Part shown: positions 17,704 to 25,999 of the stretch, one piece after another
Layout of the letters: every line of letters begins with the position of its first letter
Position numbering within the stretch: the stretch's first letter is position 1
Source: Bog-473 sp963717455
GTDB taxonomy: Bacteria; Actinomycetota; Acidimicrobiia; Acidimicrobiales; RAAP-2
NCBI GenBank assembly: GCA_963717455.1
Contig: OY970336.1
Span: forward strand, 124,001 to 188,000
DNA: 64,000 nt
Direction: 5' to 3'
The notes under the pieces: generated by a model
Seen by the model: the letters and a program-made list of their open reading frames with translations, nothing else
What the model was told of the DNA's origin: nothing
Database searches by the model: none
Position numbers and translations under genes: made by a program

Positions 17704-18561
17704 CTACACCATTGTCTGTCCGGCGCTCACGTTCAACGCCTCGCCGGTGACCCCGCGTGCCGCGTCCGAGAGCAGCCAGCAGATCGCGCTGGCGATCTCC
17801 TCCGCGCTCTGCAGGCGGCCGAGCGGGATCTCGCGGGAGAGGTAGGAGGCGAGTCCCTCGGGGCCGCCCATCAGGTTCTCGAACATGGCGTCCTTGTTGA
17901 TCAGGTCGGTGTCCACCGTGCCCGGGCACACTGCGTTGACCGCGATGCCGGCCGGACCGAGCTCGAGCGCCATGGTCTGCGTCAGCAGGATGACGCCCGC
18001 CTTGGCGGCGCAGTACGGGCCGAGGAACGGGAAGGCCCGCTTGCCGGCCTGGCTCGACACGTTGCAGATCCGGCCGCCGACGCCCTCGGCCACCATGCGC
18101 GCGGCGCAGGCCTTCGAGACGAGCCAGGTGCCCACCACGTTCACGTCGAGCACGCGGCGGAACTCGTCGGCCGGCACACCGAGCAGGGGACCGAGGCCGA
18201 ACCCCGGCCCGCTGCCGCCGGCCACGTTGGCGACCAGGCTGACGGTACCCAGCGAGTCGGTGATGGAGGCCACCGCCGCCTCCACGGCCGCCTCGTCGGA
18301 GACGTCGGCCACCGCCGTCGTGGCCCGCGCCCCCACCGTCTCGAGCTCGGCCACCAGCGAGGCCAGGTCGTCGCCGCTGGCGGTGCCGTGCGCCGGCGCC
18401 TCGTCGTAGGGGCGCGCGATGTCGATGACCCCGACGTCGGCGCCCCCCTGCGCCAGCTCGAGCGCCGTGGCCCGCCCGATGCCGCGGGGCCGCGCCGCGC
18501 CCGTGACCAGCGCCACCTGGCCCGCGAACGGGCGCGCCTGGGGTCCGTGTGTGAAACTCAC
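17704..18561 (-). CDS. Classical short-chain dehydrogenase/reductase
   Basis: A 285-residue SDR with the cofactor loop TGAARPRGIG, NVAGG, the catalytic Ser in NVSSQAG and YCAAK (Tyr/Lys). The first acidic residue after strand 2 (IDIARPYDEAP) suggests NAD preference. It probably oxidises a secondary alcohol. GTG 18561 is preceded by TACGTT with a 6-nt gap on the minus strand, giving a leaderless start. It is the first gene of the three-gene unit and diverges from the zinc dehydrogenase. Confidence 0.9.
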   Translation of the reverse strand: MSFTHGPQARPFAGQVALVTGAARPRGIGRATALELAQGGADVGVIDIARPYDEAPAHGTASGDDLASLVAELETVGARATTAVADVSDEAAVEAAVASITDSLGTVSLVANVAGGSGPGFGLGPLLGVPADEFRRVLDVNVVGTWLVSKACAARMVAEGVGGRICNVSSQAGKRAFPFLGPYCAAKAGVILLTQTMALELGPAGIAVNAVCPGTVDTDLINKDAMFENLMGGPEGLASYLSREIPLGRLQSAEEIASAICWLLSDAARGVTGEALNVSAGQTMV

Positions 18562-18607
18562 CGGGCAAACGTAGCGGGCGGCGCGCCGTCCAGGGGGTGG
18601 TGCCGGC

Positions 18608-19666
18608 ATGCGTGCCGCGGTGACAAGAGGTGGACAGCTCGTCGTGGGCGAGGTCGCCGACCCCGTGCCGTCCTCGGGCCACGTCGTCGTCCGCTCGCTC
18701 GCCGCCGGCATCTGCGGGTCCGACCTGCACGCTCTGGCCGACTTCTCGCACTTCACCGGGTTGATGGACTCGGTGGGCGTGCCCGCGCTCGACCCTGCGG
18801 CCGACTGCGTGTTCGGCCACGAATTCTGCGCCGAGGTCGTGGAGCACGGGCCCGACACCGCCGGCACCCTGCCGGTCGGGACTCGGGTCTGCTCAGTGCC
18901 CATCATCGTGGGGCCGACCGGGGTCGAGCAGATCGGCTACTCAAACGCCTACCCCGGCGCCCTGGCCGAGCACATGGTGCTCCAGGAGCTGCTCTGCCTG
19001 CCGGTGCCCGACGGGCTGGCCACCGACCTCGCAGCGCTCACCGAACCGCTCGCCGTCGGCGAACACGCCGTGGGCCTGGCCGGCCTCTCCGAGGACCAGC
19101 CCTGCCTCGTCGTGGGCTGCGGTCCGGTCGGGCTGGCCGTCATCGCTGCGCTCAAGGGGCGCGGCCACGGGCCCGTGCTCGCCGCCGACTTCTCACCGAC
19201 CCGGCGGCGGCTCGCCGAGGCATTCGGTGCCGATGAGGTCCTCGACCCCGCCGAGGGTTCGCCGCATGACCGCTGGCCCGACTTCGGGATCGCCCGCACC
19301 GTCATGGAGCGCATCATGCTCGGGGCCGCCGTCAAGGACCCGGTCATCTTCGAGGCGGTCGGCGTGCCGGGCATGCTCCAGTCGCTGATTGCAGAAGCTC
19401 CCCCGCACAGCCGCATCGTCGTGGTGGGGGTGTGCATGCACAGTGACATCATCGAGCCCTTCATGGCGGTGACCAAGGAGATGGAGCTCCGCTTCTCCTT
19501 CGGTTACACCCCCAACGAGTTCGCGGCCACGCTGGCCCGCCTGGGCGACGGGGTCCCAGGCGCCGACCTGCTGGTCACGTCCGCAGTCGACCTGACCGGG
19601 GCGCCGGGTGCCTTCGAGACCCTGCGCGCACCGGGCGAGCAGGGCAAGATCCTCGTGAAGCCGTAG
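18608..19666 (+). CDS. Zinc-binding alcohol dehydrogenase (MDR family)
   Basis: A 352-residue medium-chain dehydrogenase with catalytic zinc ligands in AAGICGSDLH and VFGHEFCAEVVE, and a Rossmann loop VVGCGPVGLAVIAAL. The four-cysteine structural zinc lobe is missing (VCSVPIIVGPTG occupies its place), as in sorbitol/threonine-type subgroups. The usual nucleotide specificity residue is Asp (AADFSPTRR), favouring NAD. It is the first gene of a plus-strand run with the monooxygenase and hydrolases, consistent with oxidising an alcohol made by them. Confidence 0.9.
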   Translation: MRAAVTRGGQLVVGEVADPVPSSGHVVVRSLAAGICGSDLHALADFSHFTGLMDSVGVPALDPAADCVFGHEFCAEVVEHGPDTAGTLPVGTRVCSVPIIVGPTGVEQIGYSNAYPGALAEHMVLQELLCLPVPDGLATDLAALTEPLAVGEHAVGLAGLSEDQPCLVVGCGPVGLAVIAALKGRGHGPVLAADFSPTRRRLAEAFGADEVLDPAEGSPHDRWPDFGIARTVMERIMLGAAVKDPVIFEAVGVPGMLQSLIAEAPPHSRIVVVGVCMHSDIIEPFMAVTKEMELRFSFGYTPNEFAATLARLGDGVPGADLLVTSAVDLTGAPGAFETLRAPGEQGKILVKP

Positions 19667-19699
19667 CGACAGAGACAGCAGCGACAGACATGGAGTGCG

Positions 19700-20905
19700 A
19701 TGACCACCATTGACGCCGACGGCAACCTCAAGTTCGGGATCTTCCTGGCCCCGTTCCATCCGGTGGGCCAGAACCCGACCCTGGCGCTCGAGCGCGATCT
19801 CCAGCTGATCGAGCATCTGGACGCGCTCGGCTTCGACGAGGCCTGGTTCGGCGAGCACCACTCCGCCGGCTACGAGATCATCGCCTCGCCCGAGGTGTTC
19901 ATCGCGGCGGCCGCGCAGCGCACGCGCCACATCCGTCTCGGCACCGGCGTGTCGTCACTGCCCTACCACCATCCGTTCATGCTGGCCGACCGCATGGTGC
20001 TGCTCGACCACCTGACCCGCGGCCGCGTAATGATCGGGGTCGGCCCCGGCGCGCTCCCCTCCGACGCCTTCATGATGGGCATCGACCCGACCCGGCAGCG
20101 CGACATGATGGAGGAGTCCCTGGAGGCCATCCTGGCCCTGCTCGCCGGTGACACGGTCTCCATGGAGAAGGACTGGTTCAAGCTGGTCAAGGCCCGCCTG
20201 CAGCTGCGGCCGTACCAGCGCCCCTTCCCCGAGGTGGCCGTGGCGGCGCAGGTCTCGCCGGCCGGGCCCCGGGCCGCCGGTCGCTTCGGGTGCAGCCTGC
20301 TCTCCATCGGCGCCACCTCCGCCGGCGGCTTCGACGTGCTGGGCACGCACTGGGACGTCATGGAGGAGCGGGCCGAGGAGTTCTCCACCACGGTCGACCG
20401 CAACAACTGGCGGCTGGTCGGCCCCATGCACATCGCCGACACCAGGGAACAGGCGGTGGCCGACGTCGCTTTCGGCCTCGAGGAGTGGGTCGACTACTTC
20501 CAGCGCGTCGCCGCCCTGCCGCTGGCGCCCAACACGGAGAACTTCGAGTCGCTCGTCGACGCGCTCAACGCTTCGGGCTTCGCCGTCATCGGGACGGTGG
20601 AGGACGCCATCGCGCAGGTCGCCCGGCTGCAGGAGCAGTCCAAGGGATTCGGCACCTTCCTCTTGATGGGCCACGAATGGGCCGACACGGCCGCCACCCG
20701 CCACTCCTACGAGCTGATCGCCCGCTACGTGGCGCCCCGCTTCCAGGGCACGTCGGAATCGTTGACCTCGAGCCGTGACTGGGCCGCCGAGAACCGCCCC
20801 GAGTTCATCGGCGCCGCGGGCAACGCCGTCATGTCGGCCATCCAGAAGCACCACGAGGAGAAGGCCGAGAAGGCAGGCACGACGAAGGTGAGCCCCGGTG
20901 GCTGA
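19700..20905 (+). CDS. Luciferase-like (LLM class) flavin-dependent monooxygenase
   Basis: A 401-residue bacterial-luciferase-fold protein (LKFGIFLAPFHPVG, EAWFGEHHSAGYE, RGRVMIGVGPGALPSDAFMMG, quoted in part). It resembles limonene 1,2-monooxygenase-type LLM proteins that use reduced FMN from a partner reductase; an F420-dependent activity is also possible. It lies 33 bp downstream of the zinc dehydrogenase and overlaps the epoxide hydrolase by 8 bp, so a monooxygenation-then-hydrolysis pathway is a reasonable inference. The substrate is unknown. Confidence 0.88.
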   Translation: MTTIDADGNLKFGIFLAPFHPVGQNPTLALERDLQLIEHLDALGFDEAWFGEHHSAGYEIIASPEVFIAAAAQRTRHIRLGTGVSSLPYHHPFMLADRMVLLDHLTRGRVMIGVGPGALPSDAFMMGIDPTRQRDMMEESLEAILALLAGDTVSMEKDWFKLVKARLQLRPYQRPFPEVAVAAQVSPAGPRAAGRFGCSLLSIGATSAGGFDVLGTHWDVMEERAEEFSTTVDRNNWRLVGPMHIADTREQAVADVAFGLEEWVDYFQRVAALPLAPNTENFESLVDALNASGFAVIGTVEDAIAQVARLQEQSKGFGTFLLMGHEWADTAATRHSYELIARYVAPRFQGTSESLTSSRDWAAENRPEFIGAAGNAVMSAIQKHHEEKAEKAGTTKVSPGG

Positions 20906-21878
20906 GACGACGCCGACCCACGAGCAGGTACCCGCCAACGGCATCGAGCTGCATGTCGCGGTCGCCGGACCCGCCGACGGACCGCCCGTGGTCCTGTGCC
21001 ACGGCTTCCCCGAGCTGTGGTACTCGTGGCGCCATCAGCTCGGCGCGCTGGCCGACGCCGGTTACCGGGCGCTCGCCCTTGACCTGCGTGGCTACGGCGC
21101 CAGCTCGCAGCCCAAAGAGGTCGCCGACTACGGGTCGGACAAGCTCACCGGGGACCTGTGCGGCCTGCTCGACCACTACGGCTACGAGACGGCCGACTTC
21201 GTCGGCCACGACTGGGGGGCGATGCTCGTCTGGGAGATGGGGCGCCTGCATCCCGAGCGCGTCGCGTCCATCTGCAACATGAGCGTGCCCTACACCAACT
21301 CGCCGGCGCCGCCCACCCAGATATTCGAGGCGATCTTCGAGGACAAGTTCTTCTACATGCTCTACTTCCAGCCGGTCGGGCCGGCGGAGGCGGAATTCGA
21401 GGCGGACCCGCGGGGCTTCCTGCGCGCCATGCTCTACTCGGCCGGCGGCGAGGGCATGGCCAACCCGAACCCGCTGGTCGCCGATGCGCCCCGCGAGGGC
21501 ACCCGCTTCCGGGACATCCTTTCGCCGGCCCCCGACGTGCTGCCGGCCTGGCTGAGCGAACTCGACGTCGACGTCTACGCCGAAGCCTTCGAGCAGAGCG
21601 GCTTCTTCGGTCCGGTCAGCTTCTACCGCAACATGGACGCCAACTGGCAGCGCGCCAAGGACATCCCGGCCTCCGTCTACACGATGCCGACGGGGTTCAT
21701 CACCGGCTCGCTCGACCCGGTCAACTTCATGATGCCCGGGGCGGCCGAGGCCATGGCCGAGGCGCTACCCGATTTCCGGGGCGCGACCGAGATCGACGGG
21801 GCCGGCCACTGGGTGCAGCAGGAGCGGCCGGCCGAGACCAACGCCGCGCTCTTGGAGTTCCTCGCCGCCACGCGATGA
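20898..21878 (+). CDS. Epoxide hydrolase (alpha/beta-hydrolase fold)
   Basis: A 326-residue enzyme with the epoxide-hydrolase markers HGFPELWYSWRHQ (HGxP oxyanion block), nucleophile Asp in GHDWGAMLVW and catalytic His in GAGHWVQQE. Ring-opening Tyr candidates lie in the cap (SFYRNM). It converts epoxides to diols. The GTG start lies inside the monooxygenase gene (8-bp overlap) and its stop overlaps the next start by 4 bp, a strong sign of co-translation. Confidence 0.92.
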   Translation: MAETTPTHEQVPANGIELHVAVAGPADGPPVVLCHGFPELWYSWRHQLGALADAGYRALALDLRGYGASSQPKEVADYGSDKLTGDLCGLLDHYGYETADFVGHDWGAMLVWEMGRLHPERVASICNMSVPYTNSPAPPTQIFEAIFEDKFFYMLYFQPVGPAEAEFEADPRGFLRAMLYSAGGEGMANPNPLVADAPREGTRFRDILSPAPDVLPAWLSELDVDVYAEAFEQSGFFGPVSFYRNMDANWQRAKDIPASVYTMPTGFITGSLDPVNFMMPGAAEAMAEALPDFRGATEIDGAGHWVQQERPAETNAALLEFLAATR

Positions 21879-22957
21879 GCGGGCTCGTCCCCCTCCCGCC
21901 TCAGCCGGCCGGGGTGCCGTGGCCGACCGAGGAGTGGCCCGAGGGCGAGGTGCCGCCGGGTGTCGATCTCGGACCGCTGCTCGAAGAGGCCTTCGATGAC
22001 GAGGGGCCGCTCGCCGTCACCTTCGCCGTGCTCGTGGTGCACCGTGGCCGTGTCGTGGCCGAGCGCTACCACGGAGCCCTCGAGTACTTCGACCGGGCCC
22101 CCACCCCGGTCACGGCAGCGACGCCGTTGCTCAGCTGGTCGATGGCCAAGTCGGTGCTGCACGCCGTCGTCGGCCTGCTCGTCGGCGAGGGCCGCCTCGA
22201 CCTCGACGCCCCGGCCGACGTGCCCGAGTGGTCGCAACCCGGCGACCCCCGCCACGCCATCACACTCCGCCAGCTCCTGGCCATGCGCGACGGGCTGGAC
22301 TTCACGGAGGACTACGTCGACGACCGGGTGTCCGACGTCATACGGATGCTCTTCGGCGAAGGCCAGTCCGACATGGCGCACTTCGCCGCCGACCGCCCGC
22401 TCGCCGCCCCGCCCGGGACGCGCTTCAACTACTCGTCGGGGACCTCGAACATCATCTCAGGCATCCTCGCCCGCACCGTGGGACCCGGGGAGCGCTACGC
22501 CCGCTTCCTGCACGGCCGCCTCTTCGGGCCCATCGGCATGACCAGTGCCGACCCCGAGCTCGACGAGGCGGGCAGCTGGGTGGCCTCGTCGTACCTCCGC
22601 GCCACGGCACGCGACTGGGCCCGCTTCGGGCTGCTGTACCTGCGCGACGGCTTGTGGGACGGCGTCCGCCTGCTCCCCGCGGGTTGGGTCGACTACGGAC
22701 GGACCATGGTCTCGATCGACGACCCCGACGACCCCAGCCCCCACGGCGCACACTGGTGGGGCGTGGCCGGGGACACGCTCGACGACCTCGACCGCCGGGG
22801 CACCTTCCGGGCCTCGGGCTACGAGGGCCAGACGATCACCGTCTGCCCGGCCCTGGACCTGGTCGTCGTCCGCCTCGGCAAGACGCCGCTCGAGCGCGAG
22901 ACCGAGCTGCCGCCGTGGCGGGCCGCGATGGTCGAGGCCTTCGACCCCGCCCGCTGA
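21875..22957 (+). CDS. Serine hydrolase, beta-lactamase class C/esterase family
   Basis: A 360-residue penicillin-binding-protein-like hydrolase with SMAK (SxxK nucleophile) after LLSW and a second-motif Tyr in FNYSSGTSN. The third motif may be HWWGVAG. No signal peptide is visible, so a cytoplasmic esterase or lactonase role fits better than beta-lactam resistance. It starts by ATGA overlap with the epoxide hydrolase and closes the four-gene catabolic run; its 3' end abuts a convergent gene with no spacer. Confidence 0.87.
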   Translation: MSGLVPLPPQPAGVPWPTEEWPEGEVPPGVDLGPLLEEAFDDEGPLAVTFAVLVVHRGRVVAERYHGALEYFDRAPTPVTAATPLLSWSMAKSVLHAVVGLLVGEGRLDLDAPADVPEWSQPGDPRHAITLRQLLAMRDGLDFTEDYVDDRVSDVIRMLFGEGQSDMAHFAADRPLAAPPGTRFNYSSGTSNIISGILARTVGPGERYARFLHGRLFGPIGMTSADPELDEAGSWVASSYLRATARDWARFGLLYLRDGLWDGVRLLPAGWVDYGRTMVSIDDPDDPSPHGAHWWGVAGDTLDDLDRRGTFRASGYEGQTITVCPALDLVVVRLGKTPLERETELPPWRAAMVEAFDPAR

Positions 22958-23410
22958 TCAGCGCGCGACAGGCGTGGCGACGAAGACGGGGATGGGCCGG
23001 TCGGTCTTCTCCTGGTACTCGGCGTAGGGGGGGTAGGCCGCCACCGCCCGCTCCCACCACTGCGCCTTCTCGTCGCCGCTGATCTCTCGGATGCGGACCT
23101 TGAAGGGCTCGGGGCCGTCCTGAACGAGGACCTCATCGGGGTGGGCCACCAGGTTGTGGTACCACTCGGGGTTCTCGGGCGTGCCGCCCTTGGAGGCCAC
23201 GAGCGCGTACTCGCCGTCGTGCTCGACCCGCATGAGGGGGTTCTTGCGGACACTGCCGGTCTTGGCCCCCCGGCTGGTCACGACGATGACGGGCATCCCC
23301 GTGTCGAGAAGGGTGTTGGCCCGCTGGCCTCCCGAGGCCTCGTACTCGGCCACCTGGTCGCGGACCCACTGGAACGCGCTCGGTTCGTAGTCACCGTGGA
23401 GTGTGGTCAT
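22958..23410 (-). CDS. Deazaflavin (F420)-dependent nitroreductase family protein
   Basis: A 150-residue split-barrel protein of the Ddn family: ANTLLDTGMPVIVVTSRGAKTG (quoted in part), RKNPLMRVEHDGEYALVASKGG and PEWYHNLVAHP. These blocks bind coenzyme F420 in Mycobacterium tuberculosis Ddn. Physiological substrates are usually quinones or unsaturated compounds. It converges with the serine hydrolase and diverges from the cyclase gene. Its presence implies an F420-making host. Confidence 0.88.
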   Translation of the reverse strand: MTTLHGDYEPSAFQWVRDQVAEYEASGGQRANTLLDTGMPVIVVTSRGAKTGSVRKNPLMRVEHDGEYALVASKGGTPENPEWYHNLVAHPDEVLVQDGPEPFKVRIREISGDEKAQWWERAVAAYPPYAEYQEKTDRPIPVFVATPVAR

Positions 23411-23447
23411 GGAGGCGATCGTATTGGCACAGGGCTACTGTCCGACC

Positions 23448-24356
23448 GTGCCCCGCGAGCCCATGGCCACCGGCGACGTCCTCGCCCTCCACGAGACGCT
23501 CTCCAATTGGGGCCGCTGGGGCGCCGAGGACCAGCTCGGGGCGCTCAACCTGATCACACCGGAGGTCACCGCGGCCGCAGCGGCGGCGGTCCGCTCCGGG
23601 CGCTCCGTCTCGTGCGCCCGGGCGCTCGACACCAGGCCCGCCGTCGACAACCCGAACCCGGTGGCCCACCACATGATCGGCACCGCGAGCGAGGGCGGCG
23701 GCGCCGACTACATCGCCCTGGCCGCCCACGGCTTCGCCACCAGCCACATCGACGCCCTCTGCCACATCTTCCACGAGGGCCGGATCTACAATGGCTACCC
23801 GGCGGAGGCGGTCACCGCCCACGGCGCGACGCAACTGGGCATCCACCACCTCCGGTCCGGCATCGTGACCCGGGGCGTGCTGCTCGACGTCCCCGCCCGG
23901 CGCGGCGTGGACGCCCTCGAGCCCGGGGAGCCCGTCTTCCCCGAGGACCTCGAGGCGGCCGAGGAGGCGGCCGGCCTCCGCGTGCGCGCCGGGGACGCGC
24001 TGCTGGTCCGCACGGGGCGCTGGCGCTGGCGCGCCGAGCACGGCCCGTGGGACGCCAGCACGCTCGCGGCCGGCCTGGACGCCTCGTGCCTCACCTGGCT
24101 CCGTGAGCGCGACGTGGCAACGCTGGGCAGCGACTGCGTCTCCGACGTCCTGCCCTCCCGGGTCGAGGGCGTCGTCATGCCGATCCACACCGTCGTCATC
24201 GTCGCCCTGGGGGTCCACCTCATGGACAACCTCGATCTCGACGCGCTGGCCGAGGCGTGCGCCGAGGAGCGGCGCTGGGAGTTCCTCTTCACCGTGGCGC
24301 CGCTCGTGCTGCGCCGGGGCACGGCGTCGCCGGTCAACCCGATCGCCGTCTTCTGA
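23448..24356 (+). CDS. Cyclase/kynurenine-formamidase-like metal hydrolase
   Basis: A 302-residue 'cyclase family' (PF04199) protein with the metal-binding block TSHIDALCHIFHEG in place of the usual HxGTHxDxPxH, and a conserved-looking SNWGRWGAEDQLGALN N-terminus. Relatives hydrolyse amides or lactones, or dehydrate cyclic compounds. GTG 23448 follows TACTGT (23436-23441) by 6 nt, so it is likely leaderless; an earlier ATG at 23403 falls before that promoter box. Confidence 0.85.
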   Translation: MPREPMATGDVLALHETLSNWGRWGAEDQLGALNLITPEVTAAAAAAVRSGRSVSCARALDTRPAVDNPNPVAHHMIGTASEGGGADYIALAAHGFATSHIDALCHIFHEGRIYNGYPAEAVTAHGATQLGIHHLRSGIVTRGVLLDVPARRGVDALEPGEPVFPEDLEAAEEAAGLRVRAGDALLVRTGRWRWRAEHGPWDASTLAAGLDASCLTWLRERDVATLGSDCVSDVLPSRVEGVVMPIHTVVIVALGVHLMDNLDLDALAEACAEERRWEFLFTVAPLVLRRGTASPVNPIAVF

Positions 24357-24412
24357 TCGCCGAGGCAATGACCCCGCCGGGAACTGTCGGGCTCGCGTCG
24401 ACGGGCGGCGGT

Positions 24413-24973
24413 TCACCCGCCTTCGTAAGGAAACCCGAGATCGGGCGCGGTCAGGATGGCCCGGAACGCCAGTCCCTCGGCGGCCGCCATCGCCTCGACC
24501 GTCCCGCCGCGGTCGACGACCGCGACGAGCAGCACCACTTCGCCGCCCGCCTCTTGCACCGCGTGCGCCGCCTCGAGGAGCGACGTGCCGCGTGTCACCG
24601 TGTCCTCGGTGACCACGACCTTGTCGCCCGGGTCGAGCGCGCCGGCGATGCGCCCGCCCCCGCCGTGGTCCTTCGCCTCCTTGCGCACGCTGAAGGCCTT
24701 GAGGGCACGGCCCCGCGTCGCCGCCACGCCGGCGGTCACGAAGGCCACGGGGTCGGCACCCATGGTGAGCCCGCCGATGGCCGTCGCCTCGACCGGGATC
24801 GCCGAGAGCACGGCGTCGGCCACCAGCAGCATGGCCTCGGGCCGGCACACCGTCTGCTTGGAGTCGATGAACCAGCTGCTCTTGCGCCCCGACTTGAGCG
24901 TGAAGTCCCCCGTCCGGACCGAGTGCGCCAGCAGGTGGGCGCGCAGGTCGGGGAACGCGCTCGCTCCGCTCAC
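24413..24973 (-). CDS. pyrE: Orotate phosphoribosyltransferase
   Basis: Joins orotate and PRPP to give OMP in pyrimidine synthesis. The 186-residue protein has FTLKSGRKSSWFID at the N-terminus and the PRPP loop VVVTEDTVTRGTS. Compared with E. coli PyrE it is short but matches actinobacterial lengths. GTG 24973 lies 4 bp after the purM stop, making it the last gene of the purL-purF-purM-pyrE unit and joining pyrimidine with purine synthesis. Confidence 0.93.
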   Translation of the reverse strand: MSGASAFPDLRAHLLAHSVRTGDFTLKSGRKSSWFIDSKQTVCRPEAMLLVADAVLSAIPVEATAIGGLTMGADPVAFVTAGVAATRGRALKAFSVRKEAKDHGGGGRIAGALDPGDKVVVTEDTVTRGTSLLEAAHAVQEAGGEVVLLVAVVDRGGTVEAMAAAEGLAFRAILTAPDLGFPYEGG

Positions 24974-24977
24974 CTGA

Positions 24978-25994
24978 TCACGTGAAGCGCACGCCGGGGT
25001 GGCCCTCGACCTGGCCGATCACGCTGGCGGCCTGCCCGGCCCCTGCGAGCGCAGCCAGCGCGGCGCCCACGCCGCCCGGGTCGACCACCAGCGCCATGCC
25101 GATGCCGCGGTTGAAGACCCGGTCCATCTCGTCCTCGGCGACCGGGCCCAGGCGTGCGATCTCGGCGAAGACGCGCGGCTCCTCCCAGGCCGAGCGGTCC
25201 AGCGTCGCGCCGAGCCCGTCGGGCAGGGCGCGGGGCAGGTTGCCCACGATGCCGCCACCCGTGACGTGCGCGCAGGCGTGCAGTGCGACGCCGAGGGCGG
25301 CTCGCACGGCGAGCACCGCCGGGGTGTAGATGACCGAGGGGCGCAACAGCTCGTCGGCCACGGAGTGCGCGGCTCCCTCCCAGGCGGGATCCGAGAGGTC
25401 GAGGCCGGCGCGCTCGAGGAGCACGTGGCGGGCCAGCGTGTAGCCGTTGGAGCGCAGTCCGGGCGATGACAGCCCCACGACGGCATCGCCCGCCCGGACC
25501 CGCTCGGGGCCGAGCTGGGTGCCGTCCTCCACTGCGCCCACCGCGAAGCCGGCCAGGTCGAGCTCGTCGGGCGCCATGACCCCCGAATGCTCGGCCGTCT
25601 CGCCGCCGATCAGCGCGCAGCCCGCCTGCCGGCAGCCCTCGTGCACCCCCGCCACCACGGTCGCGACGTGCTCGGGATCGACCTTGCCCGTGGCGAGGTA
25701 GTCGAGCATGAACAGGGGCTCGGCGCCGACGCAGACCAGGTCGTCCACGCACATGGCGACGAGGTCGATGCCGACCGTCTCGTAACGCCCCATGGCCCGG
25801 GCGACCACCAGCTTCGTACCCACCCCGTCGGTCGAGGCCACCAGCACGGGCTTGGTGAAGCGGTCCATGTCGAGCGGGAACTGGCCCCCGAAGCCGCCGA
25901 TGCCGGCCACGAGCGAGCGCAGGCGGTCGACGGCGGCGTCGCCGGCGGCGATGTCCACGCCGGCGCCGGCGTAGGTGGCGCCGCCCTGGCCCAT
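24978..25994 (-). CDS. purM: Phosphoribosylformylglycinamidine cyclo-ligase (AIR synthetase)
   Basis: Converts FGAM to AIR using ATP. The 338-residue protein starts with TYAGAGVDIAAGD and contains STDGVGTKLVVA, GGETAEHSGV and HVTGGGIVGNLPR, all PurM signatures. Start ATG 25994 lies 5 bp after purF. Confidence 0.96.
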   Translation of the reverse strand: MGQGGATYAGAGVDIAAGDAAVDRLRSLVAGIGGFGGQFPLDMDRFTKPVLVASTDGVGTKLVVARAMGRYETVGIDLVAMCVDDLVCVGAEPLFMLDYLATGKVDPEHVATVVAGVHEGCRQAGCALIGGETAEHSGVMAPDELDLAGFAVGAVEDGTQLGPERVRAGDAVVGLSSPGLRSNGYTLARHVLLERAGLDLSDPAWEGAAHSVADELLRPSVIYTPAVLAVRAALGVALHACAHVTGGGIVGNLPRALPDGLGATLDRSAWEEPRVFAEIARLGPVAEDEMDRVFNRGIGMALVVDPGGVGAALAALAGAGQAASVIGQVEGHPGVRFT

Positions 25995-25999
25995 GGCGC

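Noticed and set aside
21875..22957. Beta-lactamase resistance gene
   Set aside because: No signal peptide, and its context is a catabolic run; esterase/lactonase relatives share the SxxK motif.
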